64,000 nt of DNA from Flammula alnicola. Its lineage: Eukaryota > Basidiomycota > Agaricomycetes > Agaricales > Strophariaceae. The DNA lies in contig JADNRV010000032.1 in the NCBI GenBank assembly GCA_015499995.1, positions 248,001-312,000 of the forward strand, in the 5' to 3' direction. The translations under genes and the position numbers were made by a program. This document shows positions 55,155 to 64,000 of the stretch, in pieces (position 1 is the first letter of the stretch; each line of letters starts with the position of its first letter). Below the pieces are notes generated by a model. That model searched no databases, had not been told where the DNA came from, and was given only the letters and a program-made list of their open reading frames with translations.

Positions 55155-57165
55155 CCATTGATCATCGCATCTTCCAATTTAGCTATTGGAGTCTCGCACG
55201 TAGCAGCTTCAGTGTACAAACCATCGAGACGAAAGGTATCGAACGAGTTCAAGGTTAAATAAGTATTTAGTACCCTCTCTTCTTTAAGGCTGTCAGATGG
55301 TAGACACCTTGCACAAAAGAATCGGTAGGAGCAGTTGGATACAGTTCATAGTCAACACGCGTCATTTTCATCGGAAGTCTGAGGGGTTGTCCGTCAATAG
55401 GGTCATCTATAACGTTGACAGAATCAGCAGCATCTTTCACAAATTGACGGATGTTGCTAGTTAATTGCTGAAGAATGGGAAAGTAACGGGAATTAACTGT
55501 CAAGTTCTGAAGGTTTGGATATCCGTTCTTCCTTCGTTCCAGGAGGTATCCGGGGAGGTGGGACCTGGCGTTGATGTCGAATGCCGTGCAAAGAAGGTGC
55601 GAAAGGTTCGGAAGTACATGAGGACCGGACGAGAATAGAACGTCTGCGAAATCTTCCGGTCCGCCTCTCCCATAAAGTTCAAGTCTCCGCAAGCATTTCA
55701 GAGACTTGATATAATGCGAGGTCTGGCGGTCCGGCAATTGCAAGCAGTCAATAGAAAAAATATGTAGACACTTGATCGACGTCCACCTTCCGATGGTGCG
55801 TAGTAATGCATCACCGTCCCCCAAAAAGGCTGCTCTGCGAGCTCAAGGGGAATCTCGATGTCAGGACAATTGGTGGGACTTGGACATTTGACCAAGTTGC
55901 GCAATATCAAAGTGTCCAACAAAGGAGCCTCGATCATGTCCAGAAAGAGGGTGATACGGTCGCCACAGGAAGCAACATTGAGGCTAATTAACTGGAGTAA
56001 GTTGAGTCGATGGGGCTCCAGAGGGGATCTGGAAACAGGATTAAGAGCTTCAAACGCGAAATGCTCTAGAGTCCCAGCGGTGGACGCGAGGATGGAGCGA
56101 ACGTCCTCGATAAAGGGTGGGAAGGAGAAGTCGGGGATCATCAAGTTCAACGAAGTTAGGTGTGTCGGATTCCATTTGTTCCATCTGACTTCCATGTCGA
56201 GGATGGGAGAAGTAATGATTTGGGGATTACCAGGACGCGCCGGCCCACTGAGGTTGACGCGAATACCCACGAGGCTAGAGGGCGTGATCAATAAGAACTC
56301 CGACAGGTTTGGCATATCAATGTCGTCTGCGATTCGTTTAAGCCACTCGAAATCGTATCTCCCAACTTCAACACAATGGAAGAAAATTTGGCGAATATGG
56401 TGCCGGTGCTCTTCAAGGACATCCAACAGCTGTCCTCGTTCATAGAAAGTGGCGCGGTCCTTATCGCAGGCAGTATCGAAGACGTGCACCGTTATCAGCC
56501 GACCGTCGGGAGGAAAGAGAGGAAGCACCGGGTTCTGGAACCCGCCCTTCCTCGCCTCGCGCACCCGTATCCAAATGGACAGGTCTATTTCTTCGACTCT
56601 GAGAGCGCATTGGCGCCATAAATGACAGATATGGGGCTCGGAAGTGGGGCTTGCATAAGATGAGATAACACAACGTCCATCCAAGCACATACTCGGATCC
56701 GGATTTGTAGCTGTATCTAGAGGTCAGGAATAGATCCAGTGACAGTTGGGGAAAATGCATTACCGTAAGGGTAGTGGGTTTGGAGACTCTTGGAGACCTG
56801 TGTCAGTAGAGGCCCTCTCTTTTATACCTATTGTTGGCCAAGCGTGGATTGGGCGTGTAATTTGTGTGAAAGGGGGCCACAATGAAAATATGTTTGCTTT
56901 GTGAGTTTGGGCCACATGAAGAGGCTCAGGGTTCGGATTTCATTGGTCGTTAGTTGTCTAGATGAGGAAATCAATTAATAAGTAGTCCACAAAAGAAATG
57001 ACAACGGTGGCCAGTCAGTTCAATCAAACGCCACTCGACGGAGTGCAGTGAGAGAGCGGGTGCCAAACCAATCAGGCCAGGGCCAGTAAAGGGATGCACG
57101 AGACTCTTCCATCCTCAAGAAAAGTAGCATCTCGAAGTAAAGGCTATTTGAGAGGCTCAATTAAA
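55155..57165 (-). repeat. diverged segmental duplicate (partner at 4790-6855)
   Basis: Same orientation and order of landmarks as the 5-kb block: downstream caatttagct and gcacgtagc, the coding part, the minus-strand TATAAAA, the shared gtctagatgaggaaat and the final atttgagagg. Indels and substitutions are scattered, pointing to an old copy event. The distance between copies is about 50 kb. Confidence 0.75.
55267..56690 (-). pseudogene. F-box/LRR-like protein, copy 2 of the pair, one frameshift
   Basis: The minus-strand frame from 56690 encodes ASPTSEPHICHLWRQCALRV then RQIFFHCVEVGRYDFEWLKR, DIDMPNLSEFLLITPSSLVG and LISLNVASCGDRITLFLDMI. At about 55818-55827, in adjoining runs of five C and five A (plus strand), the frame changes. 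The homologous continuation (LGDGDALLRTIGRWTSIKCL) runs in the next frame to DSFVQGVYHLTALKKRGY and a stop at 55267. Only this one lesion separates the two halves, so copy 2 may be functional if the indel is a sequencing error. The 5' end (start and F-box motif) is not clearly resolved. About 470 residues in total. LRR-like spacing of leucines is visible in the middle part. Confidence 0.65.
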
Positions 57166-58133
57166 AATGCAAGTGATTGGACTTCAACTGACGACTTTTT
57201 GGGAATGGGTTGGAAGGATGCTAGTGAGAGGAAGGGATATATCTGCGGAATTACAGCCTATAGGTTTGTTTCCAGTCTGCGGAATAACGAAGGCGAAAGG
57301 AACATCCTCCAAGTATTGATAGAAGTAGCCGCGCAATGACTTCGTCCCGAAATTCTGCAGCTGTAGGCAGGTTAGAGTAAAAATGAAAATGCAGGAGGAT
57401 TTGAAGCGTCGGAGGTACGGCCAGCAGATGTAGCAAATTGTGGAAGATCCCGCTCGAGAACGCGAACACTCGGAGTGTGCTGAGCCCTTTGGATGCAGAT
57501 GGATATTCTTCCTTGAAAATGGGCGAGAGATCGTAACTAACTGAATGCTACTTACTCGATATTGATACAACGATAGAGCTCTAGGAGAAGAGTTATGTGC
57601 GGGTATAGTTGATGTGTCTCACCATGGTTATGGTGGTCCGTGAATGGGTTTACTCCACCGAGTACTTTCCGGCGCCGTCCGCAGTCACCGCGATTTTCCA
57701 CAGACTGCTGCGCAGTGTTGATACAGCACAGGAACCTTCAGCAACACAGCTTGAAGCCGATTCAGCTGGAAAATCAGGATTACTAACTTTGGGTCGAGTC
57801 AACCAATTGCCAACGATTCCTAAATGGTATAAATGAGCTTGACAATGGCGACCACGGCGATGAGATCTCACCTTTCCTCCTGACTTGCTCCCGAGTCCTG
57901 ACCATGAATACATATTGAATGAATTTATGAGTAGATTGCCAGTAAAACACCTGGTAAGGTCGTGTTTCTATTCATAGTGGGGCCGAGCACAGCCTTCCCA
58001 CAGTGCGATCCATTGTTATATGTCTCCATCGTTCCCCCATCTTCTCTCGACTTAACTCAACTTTCTGACCTACGTCTCTTCTTTTTTCCGCCACTTTTCT
58101 TTAAGACGCCTTGTAACTGGCTTGCAGGCAGAA
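57166..58133. other. intergenic, promoter side of TVP38-type gene
   Basis: About 970 bases. CT-rich sequence (58030-58110) and an acceptor-like cttgcag (58121-58127) just before the ATG at 58134 suggest a 5' UTR intron. No gene seen. Confidence 0.45.
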
Positions 58134-60121
58134 ATGAGCATGCATCAGCCATTATACGCGGCGCCAGCACCCATGACGACTGCTGGATACCCGCCAACAC
58201 AACTTCAGCTCTATCCTGGTATAAACTCGACCTCTACGCTTGAAACGAAAGTCGGTGAACTCAGCGAAGACGCACGACAGGTGTCTCGCACCCCGAGCCC
58301 AACACCCAGTGAGCAGAAGGAGCTTAATTCTGGCGCGATAGACTGGAAGACGATTTCGAGGCCCAAGTTTTGGTTTAGGCGGGAGTGGATATGTGCGTAG
58401 CTCACCTTTCAACGACCATCGTGGTGTTAACCTCGCCTATAGGGGCTTATGTGGTACTCGTGCTCATCCTTGTGCTTACTGCTCTGGTGACTTTGTACCA
58501 TACCAAGATTGTGGCTTGGTTGACACCTGTCACTAAGTGGTTACATGGGTGCGCCTCCCAACCTTGTTTTTTCTTTCTCGACTGACCTTTTGTAGATTGA
58601 AATTTGGATGGCTTGTGCCGATAGGCGTGTTGTTCGTTATATCTTTTCCTCCTGTAAGGCATTTTTTGCATTCATTCAACATTCTCTGACCGATACTCTC
58701 AGTTATTCGGACACGAAATTGTTGCCATCCTGTGTGGACTCGTATGGGGGCTATGGATTGGTTTTGGAATTGTCGCTGCCGGTACATTCCTCGGTGAAGT
58801 AGGCAACTTCTAGTACGTCAAGATATTATGTCTTTTGAGCACTGCTAATGTATCGACAGTGCGTTCAAGTACTGCTTTAGATCGAGAGCGGAAAAGATGG
58901 AAAAAAACAAAATGTGGTATGCATGCCTAGCTCGCTCCATACGGGATGGCGGGTTCAAGATTGCGCTCATCGCTCGTTTGAGTGCGATTCCTGGCCACTG
59001 TGAGTCGAGCTCAAACTTCATTGAACTGTCGTTGACTTGTTTGTAGTCACGACCGCAATCTTCGCTACATGCGGCATGAACATCTTCGTGTTTTCGATCG
59101 CGGCCATTCTTTCGCTGCCAAAACAATTCATCACAGTCTACCTTGGTGTCATCTTGGAACAGTCCAGCACCGGTACACAGGACACGAAGAGCAGGATCAT
59201 CAGCGATGTCGTTCTTGCTGTCACATTTCTCCTCACCATTCTTGCGATGTGGTACCTTTTCCATCATATGAACAAGGCCAAACCGCTGGTCATATATGAT
59301 AGACGTAAAGCTCGGTGAGTTACATTGTGCGGTGTCTACTACCATTCTGATGCACTTGCAGACAAGCGAAACTAATAAGAGGTATATCGCCGTACCAGCA
59401 CGGAGGCGATGTCGCGGGCGAAGACGTTTTCAACCCGAACAGCTCCGACTCCGACATCCCGCTCACGGCCAATCTGAATCAGCAATGGGATCGACGTGGC
59501 CATGCCGTGGGGTATGTTGGTGATCCGAATCTTAACGTGCATGCACCGAAACCACGCCTGAACAATGCTGCTTTTCTTCCGTTGAACAACCCCCGAGACG
59601 TTGAAGAAGGTGGAAGTCGTGGTGGTCATGGAAGGGAAGACAGCGCAGACCCCGTTGGATGGGACACGAGCCGAGATTTCCAGGCGCCGAATCTACACAA
59701 TCCGCACTCTCCGAATGCTCGACGAAACAAGTTCGAGCCTGAGATGGAACAGACGCCGACGCAGGCGACGTTCGTTAACACCGAGTGGCATGCAGGTCAC
59801 GCCGTTAACCCGGAGCCACGGTCGCCATTTGACGACGAGGCCAGCTATGATCCATACGGAGGATATCGTGCAGCCACACCACCGGCCGGCCAGGTGCCTG
59901 GGCACGGTCATTTCGTACAGCCTACGGATGCGACGTTCGCGACGGCAATGACGACCTCGACCGAGCCACATCATAATGATTTGCATAGGGTGCCGAATTC
60001 GCATGACGCATCGTACAGCCCGCACCCTCCGGCAGGTGCGTATGCATACCAGCCAGGAACGCCTCGAACGACTTCCCCGAAGCCTCCGAGTTACATGACG
60101 ACGAATGCTCCCCTTCGTTGA
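58134..60121 (+). CDS. TVP38: TVP38/TMEM64-family membrane protein (VTT domain)
   Basis: Exons 58134-58392, 58443-58548, 58596-58653, 58703-58812, 58860-58999, 59047-59314 and 59362-60121 join in phase to 566 residues. After a cytosolic N-terminus (TPSPTPSEQKELNSGAIDWK) come membrane segments (AYVVLVLILVLTALVTLYH, WLVPIGVLFVISFPPLFGHE). The VTT core follows: VAILCGLVWGLWIGFGIVAA, GTFLGEVGNFYAFKYCFRSR, IALIARLSAIPGHFTTAIFA, then VFSIAAILSLPKQFITVYLG. A last helix (VVLAVTFLLTILAMWYLFHH) precedes a 240-residue disordered tail rich in Pro, His and Asn. Family members sit in Golgi and late secretory membranes and DedA-type relatives move lipids across bilayers. The long tail is typical of basidiomycete versions. 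Intact. Confidence 0.9.
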
Positions 60122-60695
60122 GCGGCGTTTCACACGAACCTTCCCTGTAACAGTAGACCACCTATTAACATTTTACATTCCTTTTTTTTTGTTGAGTACT
60201 TATGCACTCCCGGACATCATTACTATCTTCATTACTTCCATGTCCACTTCTCAGCCTTTTGACACGTACTCTATGGTTTGGAATGTGGATTACTACATAC
60301 AATACTTTAAGTACATCGTGTGTTTAACTACTTGTAGTAAGTACTGTCGGAGATACCCCTCATTAATCTGTACCCTTGGAACTCTTGAATCTTGTGTATA
60401 ACGCAAAATTTATTTCTTATACATATGGATAAGACTACAGTATGGTGTACAGTTTCTATGCCCTTCGGCGAGCTCAAGAATAACACTTGCATCCCCACGG
60501 CCAACCCCATTGTTCGGCGGTACCCATCTTTTTCGCTCACTGGCAAATACCTCGCGCTCCGCTTACGCTTTTAATTCCAAAATTTGCACGTATATATTAG
60601 AGCGCCATCTCTACAGGCTTCAACTACTTACAGTAGACTCGTGACCAGCCTTATATGAGTGCGAAAACCCTCGATATAAGGATTAAAAGACTCAC
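60122..60695. other. intergenic; missing 3' part of helicase
   Basis: No helicase motifs (DEAH, SAT, motif VI) occur here on the minus strand, although the helicase fragment reads into this stretch. It holds the TVP38-type 3' UTR and otherwise nothing recognisable. Confidence 0.5.
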
Positions 60696-61157
60696 ATTCC
60701 ACCAATCGTTCTCTCCAGAGGTATCATCATTGATTACAACGGTTGGGATTCCAAAGCGAGTGTTGAAGTCGGACTCTTGGGTGACCTGCAGACGTTTGAG
60801 AGGAGAGATCGTGATCGTGATGAAGTTTTCCGCTGGGTTGTCAAGGAGAATACAGAGCGCAATAGGCAATGTCTTCCCACTACCTGTTCCCGCGGCAATC
60901 AAAGCATCTCGTCCGTGAAAGTCTGTCAGAACTGTCCGGAATTGCATCTCTCGGGGCACCATAGCCCCTACAGTAACAGTCCAGCAGATCATTGAAGCTC
61001 GAAAACAGACAGTCTTGTCCTCATCAGAAAGGCTTTCTAGGTATTGAATGGGAAGACGATCTTGAGGAATTTGCATTGATACCAGACGTGAAATCTCTCC
61101 AGGAGAACAAGTACGAAGATGCTGAAGCCATCCATCGAGAGTTGGAGCATATTCCAT
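60696..61157 (-). pseudogene. truncated RecQ-like ATP-dependent DNA helicase (N-terminal fragment)
   Basis: The minus-strand frame from an ATG at 61157 (MEYAPTLDGWLQHLRTCSPG) reaches the Walker A motif in DALIAAGTGSGKTLPIALCI. It continues to TITISPLKRLQVTQESDFNT and VINDDTSGENDWWN, where a donor gtgagt begins at 60695. PREMQFRTVLTDFHGRDAL upstream of Walker A is the Q-motif-like region of RecQ-type helicases widespread in Agaricomycetes. A full protein would need 400-1000 more residues with DEAH, zinc and C-terminal domains. None is found in the 570 bases before the next gene. Called a 5' remnant left by truncation or by incomplete copying. Confidence 0.75.
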
Positions 61158-61944
61158 AGCATACAATTGAAAGAAAAGACTACATGTGAAGGGAAGGAAT
61201 GAAAACGGACAACGCGAACGCGAGACGCGAGTTCTCTCTCGATGTCCTCTGCCAAAACGTACCTTCCTATTTGAGGTCTTTGCCTTAAAAAGGAGCGTCG
61301 GTGATGTCCGAACGCTCCACTTTCGATCATAGCGCGCGACAAGAGCCGGCAAGTCCCGCTTTACAGGTCCTAGTATCGTGAGGTTTCGCACATACTCGGA
61401 CCGGTCACAGGTCTATACTTACAGCTCTTTGCATATTTTTGTGAAATGAAATGAAATAAATTTTGGCTGACTACATTACGTAAAAGTCGAAACATTTTTG
61501 AGCACGACCACGTGTTGATGGTACCTTAACCAAACATGCCCGGCACGGTCGGCACCTGAGACTCCTCCATCGTCATCCTACCATTATGCAACCTGTGTGT
61601 GCTATCCAAGTCATTTAAGCCCTTATTTTGAAAGTTTTATAGCATGTAATGAGCAGTGTGTATTAATCCCTGAAAGCCACGGGCTTAAAATCAAGAATTC
61701 ACTGAAGATCACAACGGAGTGAGATGAGATTGGAGTAAGTTATTGAATCCCTACTGGAAGCACAAGACCTTTCACGATTAGTGGTAATTCAGTCCAGCAT
61801 AGCACCTTTTTCGATGTGCGGCGTTCTATAACAGACGGTTGAAGTTTGAACAGCTTGTGGAGCGCCGTCCTCGACCCAACCTCGACCCTCGTCAAAAACA
61901 AGGATCCAAGAACCAATAAGTACCTTCCGTGAGACACAAACATG
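61158..61944. other. intergenic between helicase fragment and LTR
   Basis: About 790 bases, possibly including the promoter remnant of the helicase. An antisense extension of the helicase frame (to 61391) carries no motif. Nothing else supported. Confidence 0.45.
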
Positions 61945-62267
61945 TGTTGAGATCTCTGATCGCACCGTGAACCAACGGTCACGTCTCCCCCTTTGTATCT
62001 TTCTTTATATCTCTTTCTCTTTATGCGAGTAGTTACAAACGGTCTTTATCATACATTACAGTATATATACGTAGCAGTAATTACACGGCACCTCAGTCAA
62101 TGTATTGGTGACTGAGGTGAGCCACTTTCTATCTTCTCCCCTTAAATATCTTAATTAACTGTACCGCAGTTTATTGTCACATTATCTAGGTACAGATCTT
62201 TCTAAATATAGTCAATGTATTGGTGACTGAGTTTATTGTCACATTATCTAGGGTCTAGATTTCTACA
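61945..62267 (+). repeat. probable 5' LTR of Ty1/copia element
   Basis: The interval proposed starts tgttgagatctc (61945) and ends ttctaca (62267), just before a primer-binding site. The right end is fairly sure. The left end is a guess from the TGTTG start, because the 3' LTR is outside the window. Inside are a 62-bp tandem duplication (units from 62169 and 62231, both starting gtttattgtcacattatcta) and two copies of gtcaatgtattggtgactga (62097 and 62211). The first of these lies in a 9-bp inverted repeat, cctcagtca/tgactgagg. Confidence 0.65.
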
Positions 62268-62278
62268 GGTTATGGGCC
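62268..62278 (+). promoter_or_regulatory. copia-type primer-binding site (initiator tRNA-Met half-molecule)
   Basis: ggttatgggcc directly follows the LTR end. It is complementary to ggcccataacc, the anticodon-loop region (CAT anticodon) of initiator methionine tRNA. Drosophila copia is primed the same way by a cleaved tRNA. Confidence 0.75.
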
Positions 62279-62431
62279 TATATTGATCTCGACAAACCCT
62301 ACAATCTTATCTTATCACGCGAAGCCGTCCACTTCGCTCCCCATACTGTCAAAAAACTCGTCCTTTGTCTTTTCTCTGACAACCCCTACCTCACGAATTT
62401 TTAAAAACACTGTCAACGCCTATTTTCTCTA

Positions 62432-64000
62432 ATGGCTCCAAACCCAACCACCATATTATCTACTGACGCTAGTCGTCCCTCCGTCCCCCTAATCGCGACT
62501 ACCCCTTTCACGGGCGCTCCCCTCGACAAAGACAAAGGAAACTGGAAAGAATGGCGGAATCTTATGTATGCCACCCTCGCATTAAACGGGCTCTGGAATT
62601 ATACAAAGGATACCGCTGCCGCCTCTACACCGGACGCTGCCACTGAACCGCGCGCTCATGCAAACTGGACCGAAAATGATCAGCGCGTCTGCGCTTTTAT
62701 TTTTGGTGCCATCTCTGTCACTGAACGCAACGCTATCACGCCGCTTGAGTCTGGCGCGGCAACATACTGGAAACTCCTCGAGACACGCCATAAAAGCGAC
62801 GGACCGATTGCGCAGGTCTACCTCATCAAAGAAACGCTTGGGATAGTTATCTCCAGCGCGGACTCGTACCCAAAGACTGTCTCCAAGCTATTTGAGATGC
62901 TTGACCGCGCGTGGGCTATGGGGGATATCAACATCGACCTGTTCAAAAGTATCATAACCGTCAACGCGTTCCAAAACTTCCAAGACATCCAATTCGCGCT
63001 ACTGGACCGCATGAAACAGGCTACAGTATCATCCCCCTTTACTCCTGCTGATATCCTTCAATTTGCTGAAGACCGTCAGCGCGTTATAGACGCCAACAAG
63101 TCCGCATCGGTACCTCCCACCTCGATCGCGCTTGCTGCTCAGTCTAAGGCCAAAAGCAACAGCAACGCATGTACAAATTGCCATCGGCCGCATCACTCGG
63201 CAAAATACTGCATTAGCGAAGGTGGAGGAATGGCAGGAAAAACTTTGGAGGAGTCAAAAGCCGCCAGGCTTAAGGATCGGGAGAACGGAAAGGGTAAAGA
63301 GGCTTCAACCAAATCCCCTATCGCTATCCCCTTCACAGACAAGGATGGCCGAGCGTTTATTGCGCATGTCAGCGCAGACACCGTATTTACCCCGGCGCCT
63401 GCACCGGCGCCTATCACCCCCGCGCCAAAATTCTTGTTCTCCAACGCTGGGCTACCTTCTATAACTCCCACTGAAATCGACCCTGATACCTTCGACTACG
63501 AAACCGCCGGTTTTAAATACATGTCGGCGAAGGTTCTTGAAACCGATCTCTCTCTTAGGGACTGGTCCTCCACGGATGGATCTTTTCGTTGCAGCCTCGA
63601 CTGGAAGGACTACACGCGAAGCATCGACGAGAATGAACTCACTTTCACCGCCCTCAACCAGAAGGCGCGCACCACTGTCTCAACAGATAAATACCCATTC
63701 TATGTCGACTCAGGCGCCAGTACCCATCTAACCCCAGACCGCGAGGATTTCATATCTCTGCGTCCAATCCCTTCTCGCTCTATTCAGGGTGTAGGGGGAT
63801 CGTCTATTAATGCCGTCGCCATCGGAGACGTCAAACTCCGCATCGCCAAAGGCAAAACCCTCGTCCTGAGAGATGTACTCTATGTCCCCAACGCAACTGT
63901 TCGCCTCATATCCGTCGGTTCCATCACACATGATTCCAACGCCATCGCCCACTTCGACGACAGCTCCTGTTGGCTCACCGACAAATCCACGGGCGCTCTA
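62432..64000 (+). mobile_element. Ty1/copia retrotransposon Gag-Pol, intact 5' part, runs off right edge
   Basis: An ATG at 62432 opens a frame with no stop to base 64000 (523 codons). Gag region: FTGAPLDKDKGNWKEWRNLM, FIFGAISVTERNAITPLESG, YWKLLETRHKSDGPIAQVYL and ILQFAEDRQRVIDANKSA, as in the copia gag (UBN2-like) fold. A zinc knuckle follows: CTNCHRPHHSAKYC. The aspartic protease has YPFYVDSGASTHLTPDREDF with the DSG active site, then RDVLYVPNATVRLISVGSIT, a stretch typical of copia Pol before integrase. Integrase and reverse transcriptase would be to the right. The uninterrupted frame, clear zinc knuckle and protease motifs imply a recent, possibly active copy. Confidence 0.93.

Noticed and set aside
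61740..61982. 80-codon minus-strand frame
   Set aside because: Overlaps the proposed LTR boundary and shows no motif.
1..64000. tRNA, rRNA and CRISPR arrays
   Set aside because: No T-arm-like GGTTCRANYCC with matching acceptor stem was found by eye, nor rRNA-like or regularly spaced repeats. A covariance-model scan would be decisive for tRNAs.

Overview
The window is nuclear DNA of a filamentous basidiomycete, most likely an Agaricomycete (mushroom-forming fungus). The evidence is genes cut by many 45-90 nt GT-AG introns, a fungal-specific Zn2Cys6 regulator of an Agaricomycete type, a dye-decolorizing peroxidase, an HsbA-type secreted protein, several F-box genes and pseudogenes, and an LTR retrotransposon. 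No genus can be named from the sequence alone. Joined exon coordinates were worked out by hand from splice signals, reading phase and protein-family continuity.

Layout. 1-2.7 kb: the 5' part of mitochondrial MTO1 (minus) and a multi-pass membrane protein (plus). 3.2-10.7 kb: F-box relics (three) around a class II ketose-bisphosphate aldolase. 11.1-18.1 kb: an erythronate-dehydrogenase-like SDR, a DUF2470 membrane protein, an intact F-box gene and a Rieske-DUF455 fusion. 18.5-24.9 kb: a large Zn2Cys6 transcription factor with a very long intron before its zinc cluster. 24.9-28.5 kb is gene-poor. 28.5-38.2 kb: a coiled-coil membrane-anchored protein, a decayed unknown gene, STE24 CAAX protease, a MYND protein, an intact F-box gene and a charged nuclear-type protein. 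39.2-45.6 kb: HsbA, a long gene with tandemly duplicated exon pairs, and a SigF/NTF2-like protein. 46.5-51.6 kb: FAH-family hydrolase, RRP45 and TRM112 (divergent pair), and DyP peroxidase. 51.6-58 kb: gene-poor DNA with a 581-bp foldback MITE and a second copy of the 5-kb F-box block. 58.1-64 kb: TVP38-type protein, a truncated RecQ-like helicase, and a Ty1/copia element that runs off the right edge.

How it fits together. The housekeeping genes are unrelated in pathway, apart from RRP45 and TRM112. These share a 119-bp divergent promoter and both serve RNA processing and translation. The aldolase and the SDR could belong to one sugar-acid route, but that is only an inference.

A recurring theme is single-base frame breaks next to homopolymers. 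They occur in conserved genes (aldolase exon 1, FAH signal peptide) and in F-box genes. Some may be long-read assembly errors rather than true mutations, so every pseudogene call here carries that caveat. I found no tRNA, rRNA or CRISPR array.
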